A stretch of DNA of 5,578 nt from Candidatus Manganitrophaceae bacterium. GTDB taxonomy: Bacteria > Nitrospirota > Nitrospiria > SBBL01 > Manganitrophaceae. A model generated the notes under the pieces. The model was not told the DNA's origin. It saw only the letters and a list, made by a program, of their open reading frames with translations, and did not search any database. Shown piece by piece: positions 1 through 5,564 of this stretch. A program made the translations under genes and the position numbers. The first letter of the stretch is position 1; each line of letters starts with the position of its first letter. The stretch covers positions 1 through 5,578 of the forward strand of contig SCUR01000611.1 in NCBI GenBank assembly GCA_004297235.1, given 5' to 3'.

Positions 1-13
1 GCTCTTCCGATCT
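1..13. other. Residual Illumina adapter at the left contig end
   Basis: The first 13 bases read GCTCTTCCGATCT, the 3' end of the standard Illumina TruSeq/Y-adapter primer. Its reverse complement occurs at the opposite end of the window, as expected for untrimmed adapter stem at both contig ends. These bases are not genomic. The minus-strand reading frame of the Rhs-like gene runs on into them and would gain spurious residues (about I-G-R after a hybrid Gln codon) in an automatic annotation. Confidence 0.95.
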
Positions 14-3000
14 GATAACCGGTCAAGGAGAAGAACCACTTCATTCCGTCTCTAAAACGCAACAGCCGCGCGCCGCCCGATTGCGGGGTGATCACCGCCC
101 CCTTCAACGACGGGCTGGTGTCATTGGTAAAGGTGCCGTCGGGGTTTCTCGAGAAAGGGGAGCGACTGTCGTTGCCTTGGATGAGGATCAATGCATCAGG
201 CGATCCGCCATAGAGAATCAGCCGGTGGTTGTAGCTGTGGCCGGTCCCCGGACCGAAGGGGCGGTCAGTTTGGACCAACACCTGGCGGCGGGAGGTGTAG
301 TACCGTGTAAAGACAACCGGAATCGGGCCGGGCAAAACCATGTCGGTCTTTTCCATCTCAAACATCCCGGTGGCAAGGTTGACCGGATCATTGGCTTCAA
401 CACTCTCATCCGGGGTCTGTTTATTGTCCTCGACCGGGACGACCACGACGGGGAAGGTGGCACCGCAGCAGAACTTCGGGATTCCAACGCCGGGATCGGA
501 GACGATCTGGCGCGCGTCGGAGGAGACGGTCCCCTTGCCGAACGTCTTCCACTGATGCGAGTTCGGGTCTGGGTGGGGCTCCTCGTCATAGTAGTAGAGA
601 TCGAACTGGGTGCCGGGGGGAAGATTGGCTTCGTTCGGGTACTTCACCGGAATCGGCTGGCTCGGGGTTCCCCCGCCCGGCTTGAAGAAATGGAACATGT
701 AAACTGTCATCACCGCCTGCCCTGGGGAGAGGGAAGGGGGCGGCAGCGGCAGCCGGTCGATCGGAACCGCCGTCACAGAAACCTTTGTGTTCGGCTGGCC
801 GTCCCACCCGATGATTTGCACCCCGGCCGGAATACGAAGCTCAAAGTGAGGAATATCGGGATCGGTGACGATCACCTCTTGGCTCGAATTCAACAGCGTC
901 ACATGCGTCGTGTCGATCTCATGCAGATAGATCGGATAGGGAGGCCGGTTGCTGACCCCCTCCTGCAGATGGACCTGGACCGGCAGATCAATCGGATAGG
1001 CAACGGTGTCGGTCGCCGCCGGCGTGCCATCGATGAGGAGAACCTGATCGCCCGCCGGGATATTCGAGAAGAAGAAATTCCCCGCCGCATCGGTGAGGAC
1101 CGAATTCGTCTCATGCTTCACCTGGACGTTTTCGAGCGGGCGTCCCGTTTTGGAGGAGAAAACCTGGCCGGAGAGGGTCGTCATCCCCGCCGCCGTGACC
1201 TGCAGGGTAAAGCTTGCCTCCCGAATGAGGATCTGGTCGTCAATCTCGGCCTGACCGCGCACCGTGATCGGATAGGCCCCCACCGCCAGCGTCGAGGGAG
1301 CAAAAAGATTCAGATAAGACGGTTGGGCCAAGCTCCCGACTGACGGGGAGAAAGAGCCGACCACACCGGTCGGAAGTGGGGTTGTTGAGAGTGCAACCCA
1401 TCCCTCGAATGGGGCCGTCCCCGCGCCGGAGAACTGAATGCTCACCGCCACCTGTTCCCCCTGGACCACGCTGACCACCTGCGGCGCCGCCGCCATCGAG
1501 AAATCTTCCGACAAGGTCACCGTGAACGGCGCGCTCGAGGCACTCCCGGCGGGGGTCGTCACCGTGATCAGTCCGGTCGTCGCCCCCTGTGGGACCGTCG
1601 TCGTTATCTGCGTGGCGGTCGCCGCGGTGACGATCGCCGCCGTGCCGTTGAAGGAGAGCGCGTTGTTGGACGGAATCGGATCAAAGTGTAATCCGGCAAT
1701 CGTGACCGCCGAGCCGATCGGTCCGCTCGCCGGCGAGATCGATGAGATCACCGGAAGCGGCGGCCTTGCGTCGAGGACCATTTCGTCGGGGAGACTGTCG
1801 GCCTCCCCGTCATTCACCACCAGATGGATCAGATAGATCCCCGGCAGATCGGGGGTCAATGTCGGCGTCGATGTCGTCGGCCCGACCAGGGCGGCGGCGC
1901 TTCCGCTCGGAGCGGAGAAGATCGTCCAGGCATAGGTGAGGGAATCGTTGTTGGCGTCATGGCTGCCGTTCCCATTGAGTCGAACCGGATCGCCGACGCG
2001 GGCCGATTGGTCGGCTCCCGCGTCAGCCACCGGCGGATCGTTGACGGAGATCACGACGAGCGAGTCGGGAGGGCTGTCGGCCAGGCCGTCGTTGACGATG
2101 AGGCGGATGACGTAATCCCCCGATCGGTCGGCGGTGAAGGTCGGCGAGATGGTCGCCGGATTCGTCAGCGTCGCGCCGCTTCCGGCGGGGATGGAGACGA
2201 AGCTCCAGGTATAGGTCAAAGCATCGCCGTCGGGATCAAACGAACCCGACCCGTCGAGGGTAACGACGTTCCCCTTTTGAACCGTCTGGTCGGGCCCCGC
2301 GTTCGCCGTCGGGGCGGCGTTGGGGATGGCGGCGACGACCACCACGATATCGACGGCGCTCTGGACAATGCCGTCGGAGACGATCAGTTGAATGACATAC
2401 TCCCCGGAGAGATCGGCCGTGAAGGTCGGAGAGCCGGTTGTCGCATTGGCCAATACCGCCGCGCTCCCGGTCGGCAGAGAGACGAACCGCCAGTCGTACG
2501 TGAGAGGGTCGCCGTCGGGATCGGACGAGCCGCTGCCATCCAACGTCACCAGGCTCCCCGTCGCCACGCTCTGGTCCGGCCCTGCATGGGCGACCGGCGG
2601 ATTGTTCGGAGGGGCCGCGGTCACTACTACCTCATCGGGGGGGCTGTCGGCCTGGCCATCGTTGACGATCAGGCCGATCGTATAGACGCCGGGCAGATCG
2701 GCGGTAAAGGTCGGACGGACGGCGGCGGGGTCGGAAAGAGCGGCGGCGCTTCCTTCCGGACGGCGGATGAACTCCCAATGATAGGTGATCAAATTTCCGT
2801 CCGGATCAAACGAGGTGCTCCCGTCGAGCGTGACCAAGGCGCCGGCGGTCACCTGCTGATCGGGTCCGGCGTTCGCCGTCGGCGGGGTGTTCGGCCGGGT
2901 TGCCGTGATGACCACCTCGTCGGCGGGGCTATTGAGCATTCCGTCATTCACGACCAGACTGATCCGGTAGGTTCCATCGAGATCGGCGGTGAACGTCGGC

Positions 3001-3605
3001 CGGACGGCGCCGGAAGCGCTCAGGGCGGCGGTGCTCCCCGCCGGTTTTTCCGTCATTGTCCACTGATAGGTCAGCATCCCTGCGTCGGGATCGGAAGAGA
3101 GGCTTCCGTCGAGGGTGACCAGACTCCCGGTGACGACATTCTGATCCGGCCCGGCGTTGGCAACCGGCGGACGATTCGCACTGATGCCTGAGACCGTAAT
3201 GGTGATGTAGCTCCCTACGGCACTGTCGAGCCGGACCTCTAAGGTATTCGAGGCGAAGAGGGTCACGGTCTTCTCGATGATCCCGATTGTCCTTGAGAAC
3301 TCCTGTGGCGAAACCACCTCCACGCCGTTGATCAACACCCGTCCACTGGAGACGGCATCTTCGATGGCGACCCGATTCGAAGTGGTATTCGGGTTGCCGT
3401 TGACGATATGGAGGGTATACGGCGCCACGACCTGGGCGGGGACGGTCATTGTTCGTGTATAAACGTTGGTCGGCCCGGAGGTGCGAGTGAACTGTTCGGG
3501 GCCGAAGAGGGTTTGAGATGCGTTTTGGGCAATTCCGGAGAGCGGGAGAGAAGCGAAGAGGATCAGAGCAACGATCAAAGTGAGGGAAAGCCGGGCCGCC
3601 TTCAT
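14..3605 (-). CDS. Large secreted PKD-TIG-Rhs family protein, N-terminal 1197 residues (3' truncated)
   Basis: One stop-free frame starts at ATG 3605, behind AGGAG, and runs off the contig; all 1197 genuine codons were read. Residues 1-26 form a Sec signal peptide (MKAAR, then a hydrophobic core LSLTLIVALILFASL, likely cleavage GIA|QN). Residues 35-141 are a beta-rich domain (YTLHIVNG, RVLINGVEVV) of a type often placed before PKD/Ig arrays. Five PKD domains span about 145-613. An IPT/TIG domain covers 617-697 (ISPASGPIGSAVTIAG), an Ig-like stretch about 708-803, and a carboxypeptidase-regulatory-like domain about 808-860 (LSGQVFSSKTGRPLENV). From 1072 the NDPVNLATGMFEMEKTDMV motif and VVFTRYYTSRR mark a DUF6531/Rhs opening. 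Such proteins are exported and usually continue into YD repeats enclosing or displaying a C-terminal tip. That part is missing, so toxin, protease or adhesin function cannot be decided. Domain assignments come from motif recognition. Confidence 0.93.
1764..3173 (-). repeat. Five tandem PKD-domain repeats, about 285 bp period
   Basis: Within the Rhs-like gene, five PKD domains follow one another at about residues 145-236, 239-331, 335-427, 430-521 and 522-614. Each begins with a PPVANAGPDQ-like strand and continues with VTLDGSxSxDPDG, LTYxW, PTFTAD and VNDG motifs. The AGPDQ motif recurs at residues 151, 246, 341, 436 and 529, so the spacing is 95, 95, 95 and 93 residues. The conserved Trp falls at 182, 277, 372, 467 and 560. 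PKD domains are Ig-like beta sandwiches that act as stalks or carbohydrate/protein-binding spacers on exported proteins. The fifth copy is the most divergent, with AGADQ for AGPDQ and ANND where the others have DPDG or similar. Confidence 0.92.
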
Positions 3606-3609
3606 CCAT

Positions 3610-3614
3610 CTCCT
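3610..3614 (-). promoter_or_regulatory. Ribosome-binding site of the Rhs-like gene
   Basis: On the minus strand AGGAG lies four bases before ATG 3605. A second ATG at 3609, in another frame, opens a 238-codon frame that lacks any domain signal, whereas the 3605 start gives a typical signal peptide. The signal peptide therefore decides the start. No other in-frame start was seen in the roughly 70 bases upstream. Confidence 0.7.
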
Positions 3615-3683
3615 GACGAAAACCGGAACCCGACTGAAGTTCCAGAAGGGTATATTCCAAGTTAAGATGCAGCTTGCCCGGCT

Positions 3684-3711
3684 ACTTTATCAAAATCGGT
3701 TTGATTGTCAA
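3684..3711 (-). promoter_or_regulatory. Sigma70-type promoter of the Rhs-like gene
   Basis: On the minus strand a perfect TTGACA (-35, 3711-3706) is followed after 16 bp by TAAAGT (-10, 3689-3684, four of six consensus bases). Transcription would start near 3677 and give a leader of about 70 nt before the ATG at 3605. The surrounding 3650-3780 stretch is clearly more AT-rich than the coding sequence on either side. This suggests the gene is transcribed independently of the recombinase gene upstream on the same strand. Confidence 0.6.
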
Positions 3712-3775
3712 GTTGAAAATTTAGCGAATATTCAGCAGCAAGAAACAGAGAGGCAGAAGAGCCTAAAACTAATCT

Positions 3776-3970
3776 CTATAACAATTGGGAGGAAGCCTCC
3801 CGCCTTTTAAAGCTGGGTAAAACCGTGCTCTGAGTCCTGCTGTATCGTGGATTCGAAGTAAAGCGTAAACACGCCCCCTCCTTACGATACTCAATTAACC
3901 TGAGGCCACCCTCCCTTGTTGAATACGCCCACATAATGCTCCGCCCCATCGTCAATGCTAAGAATTTCAT
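3776..3970 (-). CDS. Doubtful 64-residue ORF overlapping the recombinase stop (ATGA)
   Basis: A 64-codon frame begins MKFLALTMGRSIMW and ends at TAG 3776. Its ATG (3970-3968) overlaps the recombinase TGA (3969-3967) as ATGA, and AAGGAG lies five bases upstream, an ideal arrangement for translational coupling. Against this, the AAGGAG is also part of the recombinase C-terminal codons (Arg-Lys-Glu-Ser-Lys). The predicted protein is rich in Arg and Ser and matches no family I recognise, and its end overlaps the 3787-3801 hairpin. It may be a small coupled protein or chance. Apart from this frame, 3776-3966 holds only an inverted repeat and the hairpin. Confidence 0.22.
   Translation of the reverse strand: MKFLALTMGRSIMWAYSTREGGLRLIEYRKEGACLRFTSNPRYSRTQSTVLPSFKRREASSQLL
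3787..3801. terminator. Short GC hairpin between the two minus-strand genes
   Basis: GGGAGG and CCTCCC form a six-bp stem around an AAG loop. On the plus strand it is followed by GCC and then TTTT, giving a weak intrinsic-terminator shape. On the minus strand, where the neighbouring genes are transcribed, it is followed by AATTGTTAT and has no U tract. It lies about 165 bp downstream of the recombinase stop, so it may help end or stabilise that transcript. The structure is clear but its role is not. Confidence 0.3.
3842..3890. repeat. Spaced inverted repeat downstream of the recombinase gene
   Basis: GTATCGT at 3842-3848 is the exact reverse complement of ACGATAC at 3884-3890, with 35 bp between the arms. 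It lies about 80-125 bp beyond the recombinase stop codon. Tyrosine recombinases often recognise inverted core arms in attachment regions near their own gene, though usually with a 6-8 bp crossover rather than 35 bp. It could instead be a weak stem-loop in the 3' untranslated region. Seven-base arms at this distance can arise by chance. Confidence 0.25.
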
Positions 3971-4962
3971 TTGCTCTCCTTCCTCGCGTCCATTTGGGAG
4001 AGATCCGCCTGTTTTCTTGTCTTGATAAACGTTTCGGCCCCTTTCTCGATCCGACGCACCATATGATCGTATTTGAGTGTGGTGTTCATCGATCGGTGGC
4101 GCATCATGTCCCGAACCGCCTTCAGATCCGCCCCATTCTTCAGCGCTTCCGTCGCCGCCGTATGCCGCAATGAGTAGGCGGTCAGCCGTTTGCGTTTGAT
4201 CCCCGCCTTCTTCAAATAATAAGTGACAATGCCCCGGATCCCCCGGACAGAGAGCCGCGCCCCCTTCTTCGGCCTCTCGGAAATGAACAGCGGGGCCTTC
4301 GGGGCCACGATTCCACGCATTTCGATATACCGATCCAGCGCCGGCACCAGCTCCGGAACGATCACAACGAAACTGTCCGCCTCCTCCCGCCCCTTCCCAT
4401 GAAGATAGAGCAGGCCTCCATCTCCCTTTTTGACGTAATCCTCGATATTCGCCCGGTGCAGCTCGATCAGACGGGTCGCCGCCCGCCAGATCAACGACAC
4501 GAGCAGGTAATCCCTCAGATCCATAAAGCTTGTAATCTGAATTTGATTCAGCAGCCGATCGATCTCCTCTTCATCCAGCGCCTCCCGCCGGTACTCGGCC
4601 GACAGCTTCGGCATCGGGATCTTCCGTGTCGGATCGGCCGGGAGGATTCCCTCCTCCACCGCCCAGGCTGAAAAGGAGCGCAAGACCGAAAGCTGGCGTT
4701 GAATATACGCCGCCGATCGGCGATTGAGATAAAGATTCCGGACATACTGTTTGACCAAAAGTTCGTTCAGCGCCGGCCGTCCACGATCGGCGCGGTAGGT
4801 CTCGAATTGGGTCAACGCATGACGGTAGGTCTCGGCCGTCGCCTCCGCCCAGTCCATCTCATGGGCCAGGAGGAAGCCGGTAACATACGGCTTAAGCTCG
4901 ACCCCCTCTTTGACTTGATTCGCGTCGAGCAGTACTCCTAAAGAATTTTCCCCTTGAGCCAT
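3967..4962 (-). CDS. XerC/D-like tyrosine recombinase (phage-type integrase family)
   Basis: This 331-residue protein is a full-length DNA strand-exchange enzyme that would work in the cytoplasm on paired attachment or recombination sites through a covalent 3'-phosphotyrosine. Residues about 23-106 form the N-terminal SAM-like core-binding domain (TAETYRHALTQFETY, AYIQRQLSVLRSFSAWAVEEG). Residues about 125-310 are the catalytic domain. Catalytic positions are Arg164 (RAATRLIEL), Lys190 (LHGKGRE), Tyr263-x-x-Arg266 (AYSLRHTAAT), His289 (MRHRSMNTT) and the nucleophile Tyr298 (LKYDHM). The spacings Arg266-His289 (23) and His289-Tyr298 (9) equal those of XerD. The HxxR histidine is Tyr here and the usual GLR is ATR. 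ATG 4962 is preferred to GTG 4968 because AGGGGA abuts the GTG but lies six bases before the ATG. Length fits XerC/D and small integrases; it lacks a clear IntI-specific insertion. Substrate sites are unknown. Confidence 0.93.
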   Translation of the reverse strand: MAQGENSLGVLLDANQVKEGVELKPYVTGFLLAHEMDWAEATAETYRHALTQFETYRADRGRPALNELLVKQYVRNLYLNRRSAAYIQRQLSVLRSFSAWAVEEGILPADPTRKIPMPKLSAEYRREALDEEEIDRLLNQIQITSFMDLRDYLLVSLIWRAATRLIELHRANIEDYVKKGDGGLLYLHGKGREEADSFVVIVPELVPALDRYIEMRGIVAPKAPLFISERPKKGARLSVRGIRGIVTYYLKKAGIKRKRLTAYSLRHTAATEALKNGADLKAVRDMMRHRSMNTTLKYDHMVRRIEKGAETFIKTRKQADLSQMDARKESK

Positions 4963-4968
4963 AATCAC

Positions 4969-4988
4969 TCCCCTGAAATCTTTTCAGG
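4969..4988 (-). promoter_or_regulatory. Recombinase RBS partly enclosed in a hairpin
   Basis: On the minus strand the Shine-Dalgarno AGGGGA occupies 4974-4969, six bases before ATG 4962. Just upstream, CCTGAAA (4988-4982) pairs with TTTCAGG (4978-4972) across a three-base loop, giving a seven-bp stem whose last three pairs include the AGG of the Shine-Dalgarno. Folding would reduce ribosome access. On the plus strand the same stem is followed by ATTTTT and has a terminator-like shape, but no plus-strand gene is present upstream for it to serve. Confidence 0.5.
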
Positions 4989-5067
4989 ATTTTTCTCCCT
5001 CTTTCCGGTGCCAGAGAGACTCAGAGATCCGATATATATAGAGGAGCCGGAGCGATCATCGGCATGG

Positions 5068-5086
5068 AAGGGGGTCCCCCTTTTTT
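5068..5086 (+). terminator. Terminator-like palindrome with T run
   Basis: AAGGGG and CCCCTT can form a six-bp GC-rich stem around GTC, followed directly by T4 (the T run continues to 5086). This is the shape of a short intrinsic terminator on the plus strand. No plus-strand gene lies upstream in the window, so it may insulate the HTH gene from antisense read-through or serve an unseen transcript. It may also be a chance G/C run. Confidence 0.3.
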
Positions 5087-5093
5087 CCCCGGT

Positions 5094-5113
5094 CCTGACC
5101 GATGTCGATCAGG
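5094..5113. repeat. Imperfect 20-bp palindrome
   Basis: CCTGACCGAT and GTCGATCAGG form a near-palindrome: CCTGA pairs with TCAGG, then one mismatch, then CGA pairs with TCG around a TG centre. It lies about 130 bp upstream of the recombinase start and 160 bp upstream of the HTH promoter -35, and could be a protein-binding site for either gene. Confidence 0.3.
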
Positions 5114-5242
5114 TAAGGCTCCGTCGCTTCCTGGGTTTGTTCTTTGGACTTCCCTTTCTTGCTCAATGACCTTCAAAACATGAAAACCGCTCTCTTTCCA
5201 GCCAAAATACCTTATGGGGGGATGGAGGTCAAGGGAAAACTT

Positions 5243-5262
5243 CCTGGAATGGGCATTCCAGG
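5243..5262. promoter_or_regulatory. Perfect 9-2-9 inverted repeat upstream of the HTH promoter
   Basis: CCTGGAATG at 5243-5251 and its exact reverse complement CATTCCAGG at 5254-5262 flank two G bases. The element ends ten bases before the -35 hexamer (5273) and is centred about 55 bp upstream of the expected transcription start, a usual position for a dimeric activator. It could equally be a hairpin or a copy of a dispersed intergenic palindrome. Confidence 0.5.
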
Positions 5263-5272
5263 CAATGTCAGC

Positions 5273-5301
5273 TTGATTTTCCTTTTTAAGGCAGATACAA
5301 T
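5273..5301 (+). promoter_or_regulatory. Sigma70-type promoter of the HTH gene
   Basis: TTGATT (-35, 5273-5278) and TACAAT (-10, 5296-5301, five of six consensus bases) are separated by 17 bp, the optimal spacing. The start point is expected near 5308, giving a leader of about 55 nt before ATG 5363. This is the best promoter match in the window. Confidence 0.7.
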
Positions 5302-5306
5302 ACGAG

Positions 5307-5321
5307 GGTCAAATTTTGACC
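5307..5321. promoter_or_regulatory. Perfect inverted repeat at the HTH transcription start (candidate operator)
   Basis: GGTCAAA and TTTGACC form a perfect 7-1-7 palindrome over the predicted start point, directly downstream of the -10 element. A dimeric repressor bound here would block initiation. The HTH product encoded downstream is an obvious candidate for self-repression, though nothing in the sequence proves it. The half-site GGTCAA also occurs at 5227-5232, upstream of the promoter. Confidence 0.5.
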
Positions 5322-5353
5322 GATCGAAAAGGAAGTCTGAAAAGATTCCGTTC

Positions 5354-5357
5354 GGAG
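5354..5357 (+). promoter_or_regulatory. Ribosome-binding site of the HTH gene
   Basis: GGAG stands five bases before ATG 5363. The frame is also open upstream, with in-frame ATGs at 5180, 5222 and 5249, but all three precede the promoter and lack a spaced Shine-Dalgarno. The 5363 start is therefore chosen. Confidence 0.6.
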
Positions 5358-5362
5358 CAGCC

Positions 5363-5564
5363 ATGTCTTCCATCGACGAGATCTCTCCCCTACTCTCTAC
5401 CCTTCGGCCGACGGCGCAGAGTCTGCTCATCCAGCTCTTAACACACTCGGTTCACGACGAAGTCACCGTCTCTCAGGCCGATCTGGCCGCCTGGTCCGGC
5501 ATTAAAAGCAGGAATACGATCCGCTCCGCGATCAAAGAGCTCGTCGATCAGGGTTGGGTAAAGA
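5363..5564 (+). CDS. Winged-helix/HTH DNA-binding protein, N-terminal 67 residues (3' truncated)
   Basis: The genuine part begins MSSIDEISPLLSTLRPTAQS and stops at Lys67, after which one genuine base joins the adapter. Residues about 18-30 form a first helix (QSLLIQLLTHSV). Residues 35-46 (VTVSQADLAAWSG) resemble the positioning helix of a helix-turn-helix, and 49-66 (SRNTIRSAIKELVDQGWV) the recognition helix followed by the wing turn. This layout matches the HTH_36 / replication-initiator-like and MarR-like winged helix, in which a 'sqadLA..sG...rtirraikeLve.Gwi' pattern is typical. The rest of the protein is missing, so it could be a transcriptional regulator, an element control protein or a replication/primase-type protein. 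It is transcribed divergently from the recombinase and has its own promoter with a possible operator. DNA binding is likely; the specific role is unresolved. Confidence 0.75.

Larger units (their letters stand above)
4963..5272. other. Intergenic control region between recombinase and HTH genes
   Basis: These 310 bases between the recombinase start and the HTH promoter hold no convincing gene. A plus-strand 71-codon frame (4954-5169) has no family signal and starts within the recombinase RBS area. The region carries the RBS hairpin, an AT-only run (TATATATA near 5033-5040), a G5/C5 palindrome with T run at 5068-5086, an imperfect palindrome at 5094-5113 and a perfect one at 5243-5262. The AT run would make a fair -10 for the recombinase gene, but no acceptable -35 stands 16-18 bp upstream of it, so no recombinase promoter is called. 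Confidence 0.5.

Noticed and set aside
81..1343. 420-codon plus-strand open frame
   Set aside because: It lies wholly antisense to the Rhs-like gene, is rich in Arg/Gly/Asp with no domain signal, and is explained by the strong codon bias of the opposite strand.
1824..3191. 455-codon plus-strand open frame with repeating GG/RR-rich segments
   Set aside because: It is the antisense image of the PKD array; its internal repetition mirrors the 285-bp PKD repeats and it matches no family.
2944..3660. 238-codon minus-strand frame starting at ATG 3609 inside an open stretch
   Set aside because: It is shifted relative to the signal-peptide/PKD frame, lacks domains and is Arg/Pro-rich; the 3605 frame contains the conserved motifs.
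3842..3875. GGATTCGAA sequence resembling a tRNA T-loop, considered as a tRNA remnant at an attachment site
   Set aside because: The bases on either side do not form a T-stem and there is no acceptor or anticodon arm.
3905..3930. GTTGAAT matching the integron core consensus GTTRRRY
   Set aside because: No matching RYYYAAC inverse core or attC fold is nearby, and the recombinase lacks clear integron-integrase features.
4399..4941. Plus-strand frames of 80-90 codons within the recombinase gene
   Set aside because: They are antisense shadows of a clearly recognised recombinase and show no independent motifs.
5030..5042. TATATATA run as the -10 of a recombinase promoter
   Set aside because: No acceptable -35 hexamer lies 16-18 bp upstream on the minus strand, so the promoter could not be supported.
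5212..5430. 72-codon minus-strand frame opposite the HTH gene
   Set aside because: It runs antisense through the HTH start, promoter and both palindromes, with no family signal or ribosome-binding site of note.
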